NCBI RefSeq assembly: GCF_015159595.1
Contig: NZ_CP063304.1
Location: forward strand, 1,364,001-1,428,000
DNA: 64,000 nt
Direction of reading: 5' to 3'
DNA from: Blautia liquoris
Lineage (GTDB): Bacteria; Bacillota; Clostridia; Lachnospirales; Lachnospiraceae
Shown: piece after piece, positions 1 to 9,797 of the stretch
How positions within the stretch are numbered: the stretch's first letter is position 1
Layout: every line of letters starts with the position of its first letter
Notes under the pieces: model-generated
Told to the model about the DNA's origin: nothing
Seen by the model: the letters and a program-made list of their open reading frames with translations, nothing else
Databases searched by the model: none
Position numbers and translations under genes: made by a program

Positions 1-1
1 G

Positions 2-226
2 ATTCCTTTGATTCATTCTGCTGAAGAGAGTATGCCGCTTTCTTTTGAGGCCTATGTTCGTTCCATGGGTGAGGTATATGAAAAAGTATCGTGTTCAAAG
101 AATAAACCGGATCTTTTAATAAATGCTCTTGGTTTCGACAGAGAAGATCCTCTGATCTTAGATGAGAAGAATATACAGGCGGCGAGAAAGATGTGGGTTG
201 AGACTTGGTTTCAGAAAGGAAAATAG
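2..226 (+). CDS. C-terminal end of an unidentified protein upstream of a nitrogenase-like gene (partial)
   Basis: The reading frame is open from the first bases of the window and ends with a TAG one base before the next start codon. About 74 residues are visible; they are charged and contain no recognisable motif. The tight spacing to the nitrogenase-component-1 homologue downstream suggests that this is an earlier gene of the same operon. It could be a second component-1 subunit, since such proteins work in pairs, but the visible tail does not prove it. The start lies outside the window. Confidence 0.5.
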   Translation: MPLIHSAEESMPLSFEAYVRSMGEVYEKVSCSKNKPDLLINALGFDREDPLILDEKNIQAARKMWVETWFQKGK

Positions 227-227
227 T

Positions 228-1433
228 ATGAAATGTGCAGATTCATGCAGGCTGTTTGGGGCATATCAGGCAGTTTCAGGCATAGATGGCAATGTGGTAT
301 TGCTACATTCTGTGGAGGGGTGTAATTTTGGAACGATGAGTCTTCACCTTGCGGGAAATATGCAGAACATGCGTCAGGCGGGAACAATCATGGGAGATCA
401 GGATATTATATTTGGCGGGGAGGAGACATTAAGAGAATCAGTAGACCGTGTACTGAAGTTATACCATCCAGATGTTATCACGGTGATTACCGGGTGTGCT
501 CCTGAGATTATCGGAGATGATGTAAGAACGGTCACGTCACAATATGACTCAATTCTTCCAGTTGTCTATATTAATGGTGCAGGATTTAAAGGACATTTTG
601 AAACTGGATATGAAGATGCACTGATAACGATCGCCAAGAGACTTACGGTTGATTCAAAAAAAACATCTATCCCAGTTATCAATATCCTGGGGATGAATTA
701 TGATGATTTCAAGATCGATGCCGATATCAAAGAGTTTAAGAGAATCCTTGGGAATAAAGTAAAACTTAACTGTGTAACGGCCAGATGCAATCTGGAAGAA
801 TTTATGCATATGAGCAGGGCGGGGCTGAATATTGTCTTTTCTAGAGGAAGGAAATTGGCTGAGTTTCTAAAAAATGCGTATGGAACTGAGTTTATTGAGA
901 TGGACTATCCTTATGGAATCACAGGAAGCTGTCATTTTCTTGATAGTGTCGGAAAATTTTTTGATATTGATTTTTCTGAAGAAAAAGAGAGACTAAAACG
1001 AGAATTGGAAGAAAGGTTAAAAAAATGCTATAGCTATTTAAAAGCTTTCTATGGTCTTCCGGTTTCTGTATTCGGAGAAAGTGGAAGGGCATCTGGAATG
1101 CGTAGATTTCTGGAAGAGGAACTGGGAATGGATGTCGTATCTTTGGGAATATCATCTGATGAGTTTAACATGGATGATTTCATTACCCAAGCATGTAAAA
1201 GTGATGCTGCTCTCATCTTCGGAAGTTCTTTCGAGGCAGATATTGCCGATCAAATGGAGATTCCTCTTATTCGATATCTCTATCCCGTATTTGACTGGAT
1301 TTCCATCTCAGACAGCCCCTATATTGGTGGAAAAGGTGTGATTTACATTATAGAAGATATCTTACATACAGTGATTAACTGCCGGAAAAACAAAGGAGGC
1401 TTATATTTTGAAAAAAATATGTGTTTACGGTAA
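228..1433 (+). CDS. Nitrogenase component 1-like protein (NifD/NifK family)
   Basis: This 401-residue protein belongs to the nitrogenase component 1 superfamily (NifD/K/E/N, BchN/B, methylthio-alkane reductase subunits). Three cysteines sit where the family binds its P-cluster-type Fe-S centre: Cys7 in the CRLFGA context, Cys32 in HSVEGCN, and Cys90 in ITGCAPEIIGDD. The ATG at 228 is used because it follows the previous stop and lets the protein begin just before Cys7; a longer upstream frame has no family match. It overlaps the NifH-like gene by 26 bp, so the two are co-translated. The enzyme would take electrons from the NifH-like protein. The substrate is unknown, and at about 400 residues it is shorter than true NifD or NifK. 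Confidence 0.82.
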   Translation: MKCADSCRLFGAYQAVSGIDGNVVLLHSVEGCNFGTMSLHLAGNMQNMRQAGTIMGDQDIIFGGEETLRESVDRVLKLYHPDVITVITGCAPEIIGDDVRTVTSQYDSILPVVYINGAGFKGHFETGYEDALITIAKRLTVDSKKTSIPVINILGMNYDDFKIDADIKEFKRILGNKVKLNCVTARCNLEEFMHMSRAGLNIVFSRGRKLAEFLKNAYGTEFIEMDYPYGITGSCHFLDSVGKFFDIDFSEEKERLKRELEERLKKCYSYLKAFYGLPVSVFGESGRASGMRRFLEEELGMDVVSLGISSDEFNMDDFITQACKSDAALIFGSSFEADIADQMEIPLIRYLYPVFDWISISDSPYIGGKGVIYIIEDILHTVINCRKNKGGLYFEKNMCLR

Positions 1434-2202
1434 AGGCGGAATAGGAAAATCAACAATTGTATCCAATCTTGCAGCCGCATTTGCTTATCAGGGATTAAAG
1501 ACTGCAGTAATCGGCTGTGATCCAAAGGCGGATTCGACCAGAAATCTGACCGGAAGAAGGATTCCAGCTGTTTTAGATCTCATGCGCAGGGAAGAAGATT
1601 CGCTGTATACGTTGGGCTATAAAGAGATTATATGTGTCGAGGCGGGAGGACCAAGTCCCGGAACAGGATGTGCTGGAAGGGGGATCGTAGTTGCATTGGA
1701 TCGGATCAATGAGACACATATGCTTGATGATCGTGATATTGTGATTTATGATGTGTTAGGAGATGTTGTATGCGGGGGATTTTCGGCACCATTAAGAGAG
1801 AATGTAGCCGATGAAGTCTATCTTGTTACAACAAGCGATTTTATGGCTCTATATGCCGCTAATAATATCTGCATTGGAATAGAAAAATATGCAAAGGAAG
1901 GATCTGTGCGCCTTGCTGGGATAATTTACAACGGAAGAAGTTGTTTAGATTCCTGTGAAATGGCAGAGGAGTTTGCCACTGAGGTGGGAAGTCAGATAAT
2001 AGGGAAAATACCTATGAGTGATAAGATCAGTATGGCGGAACTTCACAAAAAAACCGTTGTTGAGATGTATCCGGCCTCCGATATTTGTAGATCGTTTATG
2101 AAGCTTTCCACTGCTGTGCTAAATAATACGAAGACTGTGATACCATCACATCTAAGCTATGAGGAGGTGGAAAAAACATGTCTGGCTTACCAGCGGGGAT
2201 AG
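1408..2202 (+). CDS. NifH-like ATP-dependent iron-sulfur reductase
   Basis: This 264-residue protein of the NifH/BchL/CfbC family is an ATP-driven electron donor that would bridge a [4Fe-4S] cluster across a homodimer. The deviant Walker A motif GKGGIGKST lies at residues 8-16, the switch DPKADST at 38-44, and the two cluster cysteines are Cys88 (TGCAGRGI) and Cys122 (DVVCGGF). The start is TTG at 1408, preceded by AAAGGAGG at 1392-1399, inside the end of the upstream gene. The next gene starts within its 3' end. Being flanked by a component-1 homologue and a NifB homologue places it in a nitrogenase-like system rather than in chlorophyll or F430 biosynthesis. Confidence 0.88.
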   Translation: MKKICVYGKGGIGKSTIVSNLAAAFAYQGLKTAVIGCDPKADSTRNLTGRRIPAVLDLMRREEDSLYTLGYKEIICVEAGGPSPGTGCAGRGIVVALDRINETHMLDDRDIVIYDVLGDVVCGGFSAPLRENVADEVYLVTTSDFMALYAANNICIGIEKYAKEGSVRLAGIIYNGRSCLDSCEMAEEFATEVGSQIIGKIPMSDKISMAELHKKTVVEMYPASDICRSFMKLSTAVLNNTKTVIPSHLSYEEVEKTCLAYQRG

Positions 2203-2960
2203 AGAAACACCCCTGCTTTAATCATGATATTCATCATAAATATGGACGGATTCATCTTCCGGTTGCAAAAAAATGTAATATCAATTGTAATTATTGCGAT
2301 CGAAAATATCATTGTGTCAATCAGTGCCGCCCGGGGGTTACGGCAAAACTTATGACTCCGTCTGAGAGCATTTCTTTTGTGAGAGAAAATGATACCTCGC
2401 AAAACAATTTGACTATAGTTGGAATTGCCGGTCCGGGTGAACCTCTTTATAATGATGAAACCTTCATCACTTTTGAATTGATGAAAGAGAAATATCCAAA
2501 ACTTATAAGATGTGTCAGCACAAACGGGATGTTACTGCCGCAGCGTTTGGATGAATTGTTAAACTGTGGTGTTTCGACGATTACGCTCACTTTGAATACA
2601 TTGCGTCTGGATACAGCTATGAAAATTTATTCGGGAAGTTCAAAGAGGGAAATAGAGGAGCTTTTAGAAAAACAAAAAGAAGGATTAGATGCTGCAATAG
2701 ATGCCGGAATGATCTTAAAGATTAATACTGTACTGATCCCGGGAATCAATGATACGGAAATGGAAGAAATATCTTGCTTTTCAAAAGAACACAAAGTGGA
2801 AATCATGAACATCATGCCCTTGATTCCTCAGGGGAAATTTTCAAATCTTCCTGCTCCAAGTCATGGAGAGATCATAAAAGCAAGAGTGTTGGCCGGTCAA
2901 CATATACCTCAATTTCATGACTGCAGAAGATGCAGGGCAGATGCTGTGGGAAGACTTTAA
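2178..2960 (+). CDS. NifB-like radical SAM protein (no NifX domain)
   Basis: This 260-residue radical SAM protein has NifB hallmarks: HPCF near residues 11-14, the SAM-cluster motif CNINCNYC (Cys33, Cys37, Cys40), a following Cys-rich stretch with Cys46 and Cys50, and a C-terminal CRRCRADAVG signature. NifB builds the carbide-containing 8Fe core (NifB-co) of nitrogenase cofactors. Many NifB proteins carry a C-terminal NifX domain, and this one stops before it. Translation starts at ATG 2178 after a GAGGAGGTGG site and overlaps the NifH-like gene by 25 bp. No nifE/nifN scaffold genes are visible here, so the cofactor may be NifB-co itself or a simple derivative, as proposed for other nitrogenase-like reductases. 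Confidence 0.85.
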   Translation: MSGLPAGIEKHPCFNHDIHHKYGRIHLPVAKKCNINCNYCDRKYHCVNQCRPGVTAKLMTPSESISFVRENDTSQNNLTIVGIAGPGEPLYNDETFITFELMKEKYPKLIRCVSTNGMLLPQRLDELLNCGVSTITLTLNTLRLDTAMKIYSGSSKREIEELLEKQKEGLDAAIDAGMILKINTVLIPGINDTEMEEISCFSKEHKVEIMNIMPLIPQGKFSNLPAPSHGEIIKARVLAGQHIPQFHDCRRCRADAVGRL

Positions 2961-2980
2961 TAGAATCTGTAATGAAAGAG

Positions 2981-3016
2981 AGACGGCATCATGCAGGTAT
3001 GATGAGCTGTCTTTTG
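2981..3016 (+). terminator. Rho-independent terminator of the nitrogenase-like operon
   Basis: An imperfect stem formed by AGACGGCATCAT and ATGATGAGCTGTCT is followed by a short T-run, 20 bp after the NifB-like stop codon and well before the ilv promoter. Confidence 0.6.
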
Positions 3017-3105
3017 ACTGACATAAACATATCTGTAATATTTTTATTGTTTACAAGTGAAAGAAAATAATTTATCGAATTATTAAAAAAAACCGAAAAA
3101 GTAGT

Positions 3106-3134
3106 TGACATTTATCTCCGAAGAGAGTATATTC
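3106..3134 (+). promoter_or_regulatory. Sigma-A promoter of the ilv operon
   Basis: TTGACA at 3106-3111 and TATATT at 3129-3134 are separated by exactly 17 bp, close to the sigma-A consensus. Transcription would begin near 3141 and run through the leader peptide and attenuator into ilvD. Confidence 0.8.
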
Positions 3135-3212
3135 ATATTCAACATAACAAATCGCCGCTTATTAAACTCGGTCACAAGATCGAAAAGCGGAAAAGGTAAA
3201 GGAGCTATTCAC

Positions 3213-3260
3213 ATGTTTAACACAATGCTTAACCTACTAGTCATCGTCATTATTAGTTAG
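3213..3260 (+). CDS. ilv operon leader peptide
   Basis: A 15-codon ORF reading MFNTMLNLLVIVIIS starts at ATG 3213 behind AAAGGAG at 3198-3204. Eight of its fifteen codons are Leu, Val or Ile, and seven of these lie in the last eight sense codons before the stop. This is the signature of a leader peptide that senses charged branched-chain tRNAs: when they are scarce the ribosome should stall here. It lies between the ilv promoter and a terminator hairpin and is followed by enzymes making exactly these amino acids. It is too short for routine gene callers. Confidence 0.85.
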   Translation: MFNTMLNLLVIVIIS

Positions 3261-3318
3261 CAAGACTGAAACGCGGAAAGAAAATTCATCCGATTGTTTG
3301 AGTCTTATTTGTGTTAGT

Positions 3319-3378
3319 GAATGGGATTCTTACAAAAAGGGCATCTCATTCTATCAAGTTAGAAGAGATGCCCTTTTT
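3319..3378 (+). promoter_or_regulatory. Transcription attenuator (terminator and competing antiterminator) before ilvD
   Basis: The terminator stem pairs AAAAAGGGCATCTC (3334-3347) with GAGATGCCCTTTTT (3365-3378), a 14-bp perfect stem ending in a T-run. Its left arm overlaps a 9-bp alternative pairing between GAATGGGAT (3319-3327) and ATCTCATTC (3343-3351), with one G-U pair. An upstream stem pairs AAGACT..AAAC with GTTT..AGTCTT just after the leader peptide. This is the expected layout for ribosome-mediated attenuation. The pairings are read from the sequence; the regulatory outcome is inferred. Confidence 0.78.
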
Positions 3379-3409
3379 GCTGTCAATTATAATAACAGGA
3401 GGAAAAAAC

Positions 3410-5092
3410 ATGAGAAGTGATCAGATAAAAAAGGGGTTGGACCAGGCACCGGCGAGAAGTCTTCTATACGCTACCGGATTGGTTAAAAGCGAAGAAGATA
3501 TGAAGAAGCCGTTTATCGGGGTTTGTAACTCCTACATAGACATCATACCGGGGCATGTACATCTTCGAGAGCTTGCTGACGTTGCTAAGGATGCAATCCG
3601 AAAAGCAGGAGGAATTCCCTTTGAGTTCAATACCATCGGTGTCGACGACGGAATTGCCATGGGTCATATTGGGATGAGGTATTCTCTTCCGAGCCGCGAT
3701 CTGATTTGTGATTCGGCTGAAACTGTGATCAATGCTCATTGGCTGGACGGGGTTCTCTTCATGCCGAACTGCGATAAGATCACTCCTGGGATGGTTATGG
3801 CGGCGATGAGAACGAATGTGCCGTCCATCTTTTGTACGGGAGGTCCCATGAAAGCAGGTGTTGATAAATGCGGAAACAATATGACATTTTCAACACTTTT
3901 TGAAGGAGTCGGCTCCTTCAAATCCGGTAAGATATCTTCGGAGGAACTGCTTTTTATGGAGCAGAATGCATGTCCGGGCTGTGGGTCCTGTGCAGGAATG
4001 TTTACTGCAAATTCGATGAATTGTCTGCTTGAAATGCTGGGGCTTGCACTTCCAGGTAATGGAACAATCCTGGCGGAATCCGAAGAGAGACACAAACTTG
4101 TAAGGCAGGCAGCGCGTTGTCTGATGGATTTGGTTGAGAAACAGATCAGGCCCCGCGATATCGTGACAAAAGAGACATTAGATGACGCCTTTGCACTGGA
4201 TATGGCGATGGGAGGTTCGACAAACACCGTTCTTCATACACTGGCTATTGCGAATGAAGCAGGTATTGATTATGACTTGAAAGAGATTAATGAGATTGCA
4301 AAACGTGTTCCATATCTCGCCAAGATTGCACCTTCCTCACAGTATTCCATCTATGATGTCCATAAAGCCGGCGGAGTCTCAGCGATCATTCACGAGCTGG
4401 CTGAAATGGGAGATGTCATTCATCCGGACAGAATCACGGTGACAGGAAAGACACTCCGGGAAAACGTTGAGAATGCTAGAATTAAAAATCCGGAAGTGAT
4501 CCATCCAAGAGAGCATGCGTATAGTCCGGTAGGAGGCCTGTCAATCCTTTACGGAAATCTTGCACCCGATGGCAGTGTCATCAAAGTTGGAGGCGTAGAT
4601 TCAGATATCAAAGTCTTTCGGGGAAAAGCAATTTGTTTTGATTCCCACGATGAGGCAGTGGCGGCTATTGACGATGGCAGAGTACAGAAAGGTCACGTGG
4701 TAGTCATCCGATATGAGGGACCCAAAGGAGGCCCCGGAATGCCGGAGATGCTGGCACCGACTTCGAGCATTGTAGGACGGGGACTTGGACGGGATGTAGC
4801 CCTGATTACAGATGGGAGGTTCTCCGGAGCTACCCGAGGTATTGCGGTGGGGCACGTCTCACCTGAGGCTGCAAAGGGAGGTCCGCTTGCACTGGTAAAA
4901 GATGGTGATGAGATTGAGATTGATCTGATAAATCGAACTTTGAATATCGAGCTTTCAGAAGAAGAACTGCAAAGAAGAGAGCAGGAACGTCCCAAATTTG
5001 AATTCAAAGTAAAGAGCGGCTGGCTGGCAAGATATACCGCATTGGTTACATCTGCAAATACAGGTGCAGTTTTAAAAATCCCAAATGAATAG
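3410..5092 (+). CDS. ilvD: Dihydroxy-acid dehydratase
   Basis: IlvD dehydrates 2,3-dihydroxy-3-methyl acids to the 2-keto acids of isoleucine and valine in the cytoplasm. The 560-residue product matches the usual length. Iron-sulfur and active-site motifs are present: [13 protein letters not shown] near the N-terminus, [11 protein letters not shown], and the Cys-rich [18 protein letters not shown] stretch, which supplies cluster ligands. Near the C-terminus GRFSGATRG is conserved. The ATG at 3410 follows CAGGAGG; a longer in-frame extension back to 3311 runs through the attenuator and is not real. It is first in the ilv operon, 11 bp before ilvB. Confidence 0.96.
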   Translation: MRSDQIKKGLDQAPARSLLYATGLVKSEEDMKKPFIGVCNSYIDIIPGHVHLRELADVAKDAIRKAGGIPFEFNTIGVDDGIAMGHIGMRYSLPSRDLICDSAETVINAHWLDGVLFMPNCDKITPGMVMAAMRTNVPSIFCTGGPMKAGVDKCGNNMTFSTLFEGVGSFKSGKISSEELLFMEQNACPGCGSCAGMFTANSMNCLLEMLGLALPGNGTILAESEERHKLVRQAARCLMDLVEKQIRPRDIVTKETLDDAFALDMAMGGSTNTVLHTLAIANEAGIDYDLKEINEIAKRVPYLAKIAPSSQYSIYDVHKAGGVSAIIHELAEMGDVIHPDRITVTGKTLRENVENARIKNPEVIHPREHAYSPVGGLSILYGNLAPDGSVIKVGGVDSDIKVFRGKAICFDSHDEAVAAIDDGRVQKGHVVVIRYEGPKGGPGMPEMLAPTSSIVGRGLGRDVALITDGRFSGATRGIAVGHVSPEAAKGGPLALVKDGDEIEIDLINRTLNIELSEEELQRREQERPKFEFKVKSGWLARYTALVTSANTGAVLKIPNE

Positions 5093-5103
5093 GAGGCAGA
5101 CAT

Positions 5104-6837
5104 ATGGAGAGCATGCAGGAATGTAAAGATTCAGCCCAAAAAGAAGCCGGTACTTTGCTGTCCGGGGCACAGATAGTGATAGAAACTCTGAAAAAACATG
5201 GCGTCGAGTTAGTTTTTGGTTATCCGGGGGGTTCTGTCTTACCCCTGTACGATGTCTTGTACGATGAGGAGATACCAAATATTCTGACCCGGCATGAGCA
5301 GGGAGCTGTCCATGCGGCGGAGGGATATGCGAAGGCGACCGGAAGACCAGGCATCGTTATCGTCACAAGCGGGCCGGGTGCGACAAATGCAATTACAGGT
5401 ATTGCCGATGCGATGGCAGATTCCGTTCCTCTGATTGTGTTCACCGGACAAGTGACAACTCCCGGTATCGGAAAAGATGCTTTTCAGGAAGCCGATGTGC
5501 TCGGAATCACACTTCCGATCACGAAACATAATTATCAGGTGCGCGACACGAAGGAGATTGAAAAAACAATTGATGAAGCATTCCATCTGGCAACGACTGG
5601 CAGAAGAGGTCCCGTCGTAATTGACCTGCCCAAGGATGTCACGGTGACAGAGGGGACCTATAAACATAGCGAAGAATCCGTGCATCTGGTAAGTTATCAG
5701 CCAAATACAAATCCCTCGGATCTGCAGATTGCCCGCTTGATGAGACAACTCAAAAAGGCAAAAAAACCAGTTGTACTTGCAGGGGCAGGCGTGTCAGCAG
5801 CCGATGCATCTGAGGAACTTCAGGCATTCGTCAAAAAATATCATCTTCCGGCTGTCACAACATTACTTGGGCTTGGAACATTGCCTGCGGATTTAGATGA
5901 CTTTTTGGGAATGGGAGGAATGCACGGAAGCTATGCTGCAAACATGGCATTATCCGGATGTGATTTTCTGATCAATATCGGAAGTCGTTTTGATGACAGG
6001 CTTGCCACATGTCCGGAACATTTTGCCGAAGGAGCAGTGATTGCACATATTGATATAGATCCGGCGGAAATCGGAAAGATTATCCGAACCGATCTTCCAA
6101 TTGTCGGCGATGCAAAAAAAGCTCTTCAGAAAATGTTGGATTTTGATGAAATAAAAACCGATCATTCCAAATGGGAAGAGCAATGCCTTGCACGAAAAAA
6201 GAAATATCCCCTCGACTATGACCGAGATAATATGGAAGAGATCAAACCGCAAAGAGTAATTGAAAAAGTGGGAGAGATCACGAAGGGAAAGGCATTTGTG
6301 GCAACAGACGTCGGACAGAATCAGATGTGGGCGGCACAGTTTTATCCATTCTATTATCCCAATCAGTTGATTACAAGCGGAGGTCTTGGGACAATGGGGT
6401 ATGGAATACCGGCCGGAATTGGTGCCCAGTTTGCCTACCCGGACAGGGAGGTTGTCGTTTTCGTCGGAGATGGGGGCTTTCAGATGACAAATCAGGAATT
6501 TGCAATTTTAAATGAAAATCATCTGAACGTGAAATTTATTCTGATCAACAATCGGTCACTCGGTATGGTTCGCCAGTGGCAGGAAAGTTTCTATAACGAG
6601 CGACGTTCTGCTTCCGTATTTAAAAATCAACCCGATTTTGTAAAACTTTCAGAAGCCTATGGCATTAAAGCAGTACGTATATCGGATCCACTGACATTGG
6701 ATGCACAACTGGAAGAGGCGTTCTCCTATGAAGGTCCGATACTCATCGAGGTTATGACATCTTCTACGGAACAGGTTATGCCAATGGTTCCGGCTGGAAT
6801 GCCGAATGATCAGATGATTGGAGGTGGCAAAGAATGA
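5104..6837 (+). CDS. ilvB: Acetolactate synthase large (catalytic) subunit
   Basis: This thiamine-diphosphate enzyme condenses pyruvate with pyruvate or 2-oxobutyrate, the first common step to valine and isoleucine. The 577-residue product has the N-terminal TPP domain with the catalytic glutamate in RHEQGAVHAAEGYA, the FAD-binding middle domain, and the C-terminal TPP motif GDGGFQMTNQE ending in LINNRSLGMV. Translation begins at ATG 5104 after AGGAGG. The last bases overlap the start of ilvN by 4 bp, coupling synthesis of the two subunits. Confidence 0.96.
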   Translation: MESMQECKDSAQKEAGTLLSGAQIVIETLKKHGVELVFGYPGGSVLPLYDVLYDEEIPNILTRHEQGAVHAAEGYAKATGRPGIVIVTSGPGATNAITGIADAMADSVPLIVFTGQVTTPGIGKDAFQEADVLGITLPITKHNYQVRDTKEIEKTIDEAFHLATTGRRGPVVIDLPKDVTVTEGTYKHSEESVHLVSYQPNTNPSDLQIARLMRQLKKAKKPVVLAGAGVSAADASEELQAFVKKYHLPAVTTLLGLGTLPADLDDFLGMGGMHGSYAANMALSGCDFLINIGSRFDDRLATCPEHFAEGAVIAHIDIDPAEIGKIIRTDLPIVGDAKKALQKMLDFDEIKTDHSKWEEQCLARKKKYPLDYDRDNMEEIKPQRVIEKVGEITKGKAFVATDVGQNQMWAAQFYPFYYPNQLITSGGLGTMGYGIPAGIGAQFAYPDREVVVFVGDGGFQMTNQEFAILNENHLNVKFILINNRSLGMVRQWQESFYNERRSASVFKNQPDFVKLSEAYGIKAVRISDPLTLDAQLEEAFSYEGPILIEVMTSSTEQVMPMVPAGMPNDQMIGGGKE

Positions 6838-7310
6838 GACGTACCATCACCGCACTCGTATATAACCGTTCCGGTGTGCTCAGCATGATCACCAGTGTTT
6901 TAAACCGCAGACAGGTGAACATCGAGAGTATTTCCGTGGGAGTGGTCGATCAGGATAATATTTCGCGTATGACAATTGTGGCCAATGTAGAATCGCTTCA
7001 GGAAGCTGAGCAGGTAACAAAACAGCTGAATAAACAGATTGACGTAATCAAAGTTTCCGATATCACAGAGGATCCTCATGTCGAAAGGGAACTGGCACTG
7101 GTCAAGGTCAATGCCCCTTCTGCGTCCCGCTCCGAGATTCAGGCGGTCATAGCACCGTTTCGGGCAGATACTGTAGATGTGGCTCAAAAAACCATCATCG
7201 TTCAGGTTGTGGGAACACATGAAAAGATTAATGCATTTATAGAAGTTTTAAGGCCCTATGGTATTGTACAGATGGCCAGAACCGGGATTACCGGACTTAC
7301 AAGAGGTTAA
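6834..7310 (+). CDS. ilvN: Acetolactate synthase small (regulatory) subunit
   Basis: This 158-residue subunit carries the N-terminal ACT domain (LVYNRSGVLSMITSVLNRR, INIES-like NIESISVG) that binds valine for feedback inhibition, followed by the C-terminal activation domain. Its length is typical of the IlvN/IlvH family. Its ATG overlaps the ilvB stop codon, which is normal for this pair and implies stoichiometric production. Whether the local enzyme is valine-sensitive cannot be told from sequence reading alone. Confidence 0.94.
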   Translation: MRRTITALVYNRSGVLSMITSVLNRRQVNIESISVGVVDQDNISRMTIVANVESLQEAEQVTKQLNKQIDVIKVSDITEDPHVERELALVKVNAPSASRSEIQAVIAPFRADTVDVAQKTIIVQVVGTHEKINAFIEVLRPYGIVQMARTGITGLTRG

Positions 7311-7343
7311 TCGCATTTACAAAATGCTTTTAATAATTACTAA

Positions 7344-8366
<1,023 letters not shown>

Positions 8367-8440
8367 TACCAGGGTTATAGCAAAATTCTCTGACCCAAAC
8401 ATAAGAATGAAAGTATATAATATCCAGAGGTGAAAAAGAA

Positions 8441-9697
8441 ATGGGACTTGTGACGAAAGAAGATATCGATCAGGCACTTAAAGTTTTAGAACCGGTGGTT
8501 ACTCATACGCCACTGCAGTATGACCGCTATCTGTCTGAGAAGTATCAGGCGACGGTACTTTTGAAAAGGGAAGACCTGCAGAGGGTGCGCTCATTTAAAC
8601 TGAGAGGCGCATATTACGCGATTAAACAGAAAAGCAGAGAAGAATTATCACACGGTGTGGTTTGTGCAAGTGCCGGAAACCATGCACAGGGTGTCGCTTA
8701 TACCTGCCGTGAGATCAAGGTTCATACAGTGATCTTTATGCCTACGACGACACCCCAGCAGAAAATATCACAGGTCACGTTTTTTGGAGGAGATTATGCC
8801 GAAATACGATTAGTAGGAGACACCTTCGATGCGTCTTGTCAATCGGCAAAAGACTATGCAGCGGAAAATAAGATGGCTTTCATTGATCCCTTTGATGACC
8901 CGGATATCATTGCCGGACAAGGAACACTCGCAGCAGAGATGATTCAGGATATAACTGCGGGCGGATATGATCTGGATTATGTGTTATGTGCCATCGGTGG
9001 GGGCGGACTGATCAGCGGTGTGAGTACTTATATAAAAAATACAAGCGCGGATACAAAAGTAATTGGGGTGGAACCAGCGGGGGCCTCTTCGATGAAGAAA
9101 GCTTTCGATTGCGGATGTCCCTCGCCCCTTGCGTGGCTGGATAAATTTGTCGACGGGGCTGCTGTGCGGGAAGTTGGACAGCTGACCTATGAACATGCAA
9201 AAGAGTATGTGGATGCTCTGATATCCCTAGACGAAGGCCAAGTCTGCACTGCAATTCTCGAATTATACAGTAAACAGGCAATTGTGGCTGAACCGGCAGG
9301 TGCTTTAAGCGTTGCGGCTCTTGAGACCATGAAGGATGAGGTAAAGGGGAAAACTGTTGCCTGTGTGATCAGCGGCGGAAACAATGATATCAACCGTATG
9401 GCTGAGATTGAAGAGCGTTCGCTCATTTATCAGGGATTGAAGAATTACTATGTCGTTAATTTTCCGCAGCGTCCCGGCGCACTGAAAGAGTTTGTGAATG
9501 AGGTGCTGGGGACGAATGATGATATTACACGTTTTGAGTATACGAAGAAGATTAATCGCGGAACAGGACCGGTAATACTTGGAATTCAGTCAAAATCAAA
9601 AGACGATGTACCAAACCTTGTAAGGCGGATAGCAGCATTTGATCAGTGTTACATCGATCTGAAAGAAAACCAGACGCTGTACTCACTGTTGGTGTAA
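8441..9697 (+). CDS. ilvA: Threonine dehydratase (threonine deaminase)
   Basis: This PLP enzyme converts threonine to 2-oxobutyrate, the isoleucine-specific entry reaction. The PLP lysine lies in RSFKLRGAY near residue 54 and the glycine-rich phosphate loop is GGGGLISG. The 418-residue length with a single C-terminal ACT-like regulatory region (from about residue 330) matches the shorter Firmicute form rather than the 514-residue E. coli type. Placement after ilvC and before a strong terminator makes it the last gene of the attenuated operon, which favours a biosynthetic rather than catabolic role. Confidence 0.92.
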   Translation: MGLVTKEDIDQALKVLEPVVTHTPLQYDRYLSEKYQATVLLKREDLQRVRSFKLRGAYYAIKQKSREELSHGVVCASAGNHAQGVAYTCREIKVHTVIFMPTTTPQQKISQVTFFGGDYAEIRLVGDTFDASCQSAKDYAAENKMAFIDPFDDPDIIAGQGTLAAEMIQDITAGGYDLDYVLCAIGGGGLISGVSTYIKNTSADTKVIGVEPAGASSMKKAFDCGCPSPLAWLDKFVDGAAVREVGQLTYEHAKEYVDALISLDEGQVCTAILELYSKQAIVAEPAGALSVAALETMKDEVKGKTVACVISGGNNDINRMAEIEERSLIYQGLKNYYVVNFPQRPGALKEFVNEVLGTNDDITRFEYTKKINRGTGPVILGIQSKSKDDVPNLVRRIAAFDQCYIDLKENQTLYSLLV

Positions 9698-9721
9698 GAT
9701 AAGTAAAATAATTCAGTAACT

Positions 9722-9777
9722 ACAAAAGAGGATTCCCGCACTGTTAGATAGTTGTCAGTGAGGGAATCCTCTTTTGT
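9722..9777 (+). terminator. Terminator of the ilv operon
   Basis: ACAAAAGAGGATTCCC pairs with GGGAATCCTCTTTTGT; an inner arm CACTG/CAGTG extends the hairpin. The flanking A-run and T-run make it potentially bidirectional. It begins 24 bp after the ilvA stop. Confidence 0.88.
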
Positions 9778-9797
9778 GGTTAAAAGCAATTACAGAA

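Noticed and set aside
162-227. N-terminal extension of the nitrogenase component-1 gene
   Set aside because: It overlaps the end of the previous gene, and the family similarity starts at the ATG at 228.
3311-3409. In-frame extension of ilvD
   Set aside because: It reads through the attenuator hairpin; the ATG at 3,410 has a strong ribosome binding site and matches the normal IlvD start.
2961-3410. T-box riboswitch upstream of ilvD
   Set aside because: No T-box consensus (AGGGUGGNACCGCG) is present; the leader peptide and attenuator explain the region.
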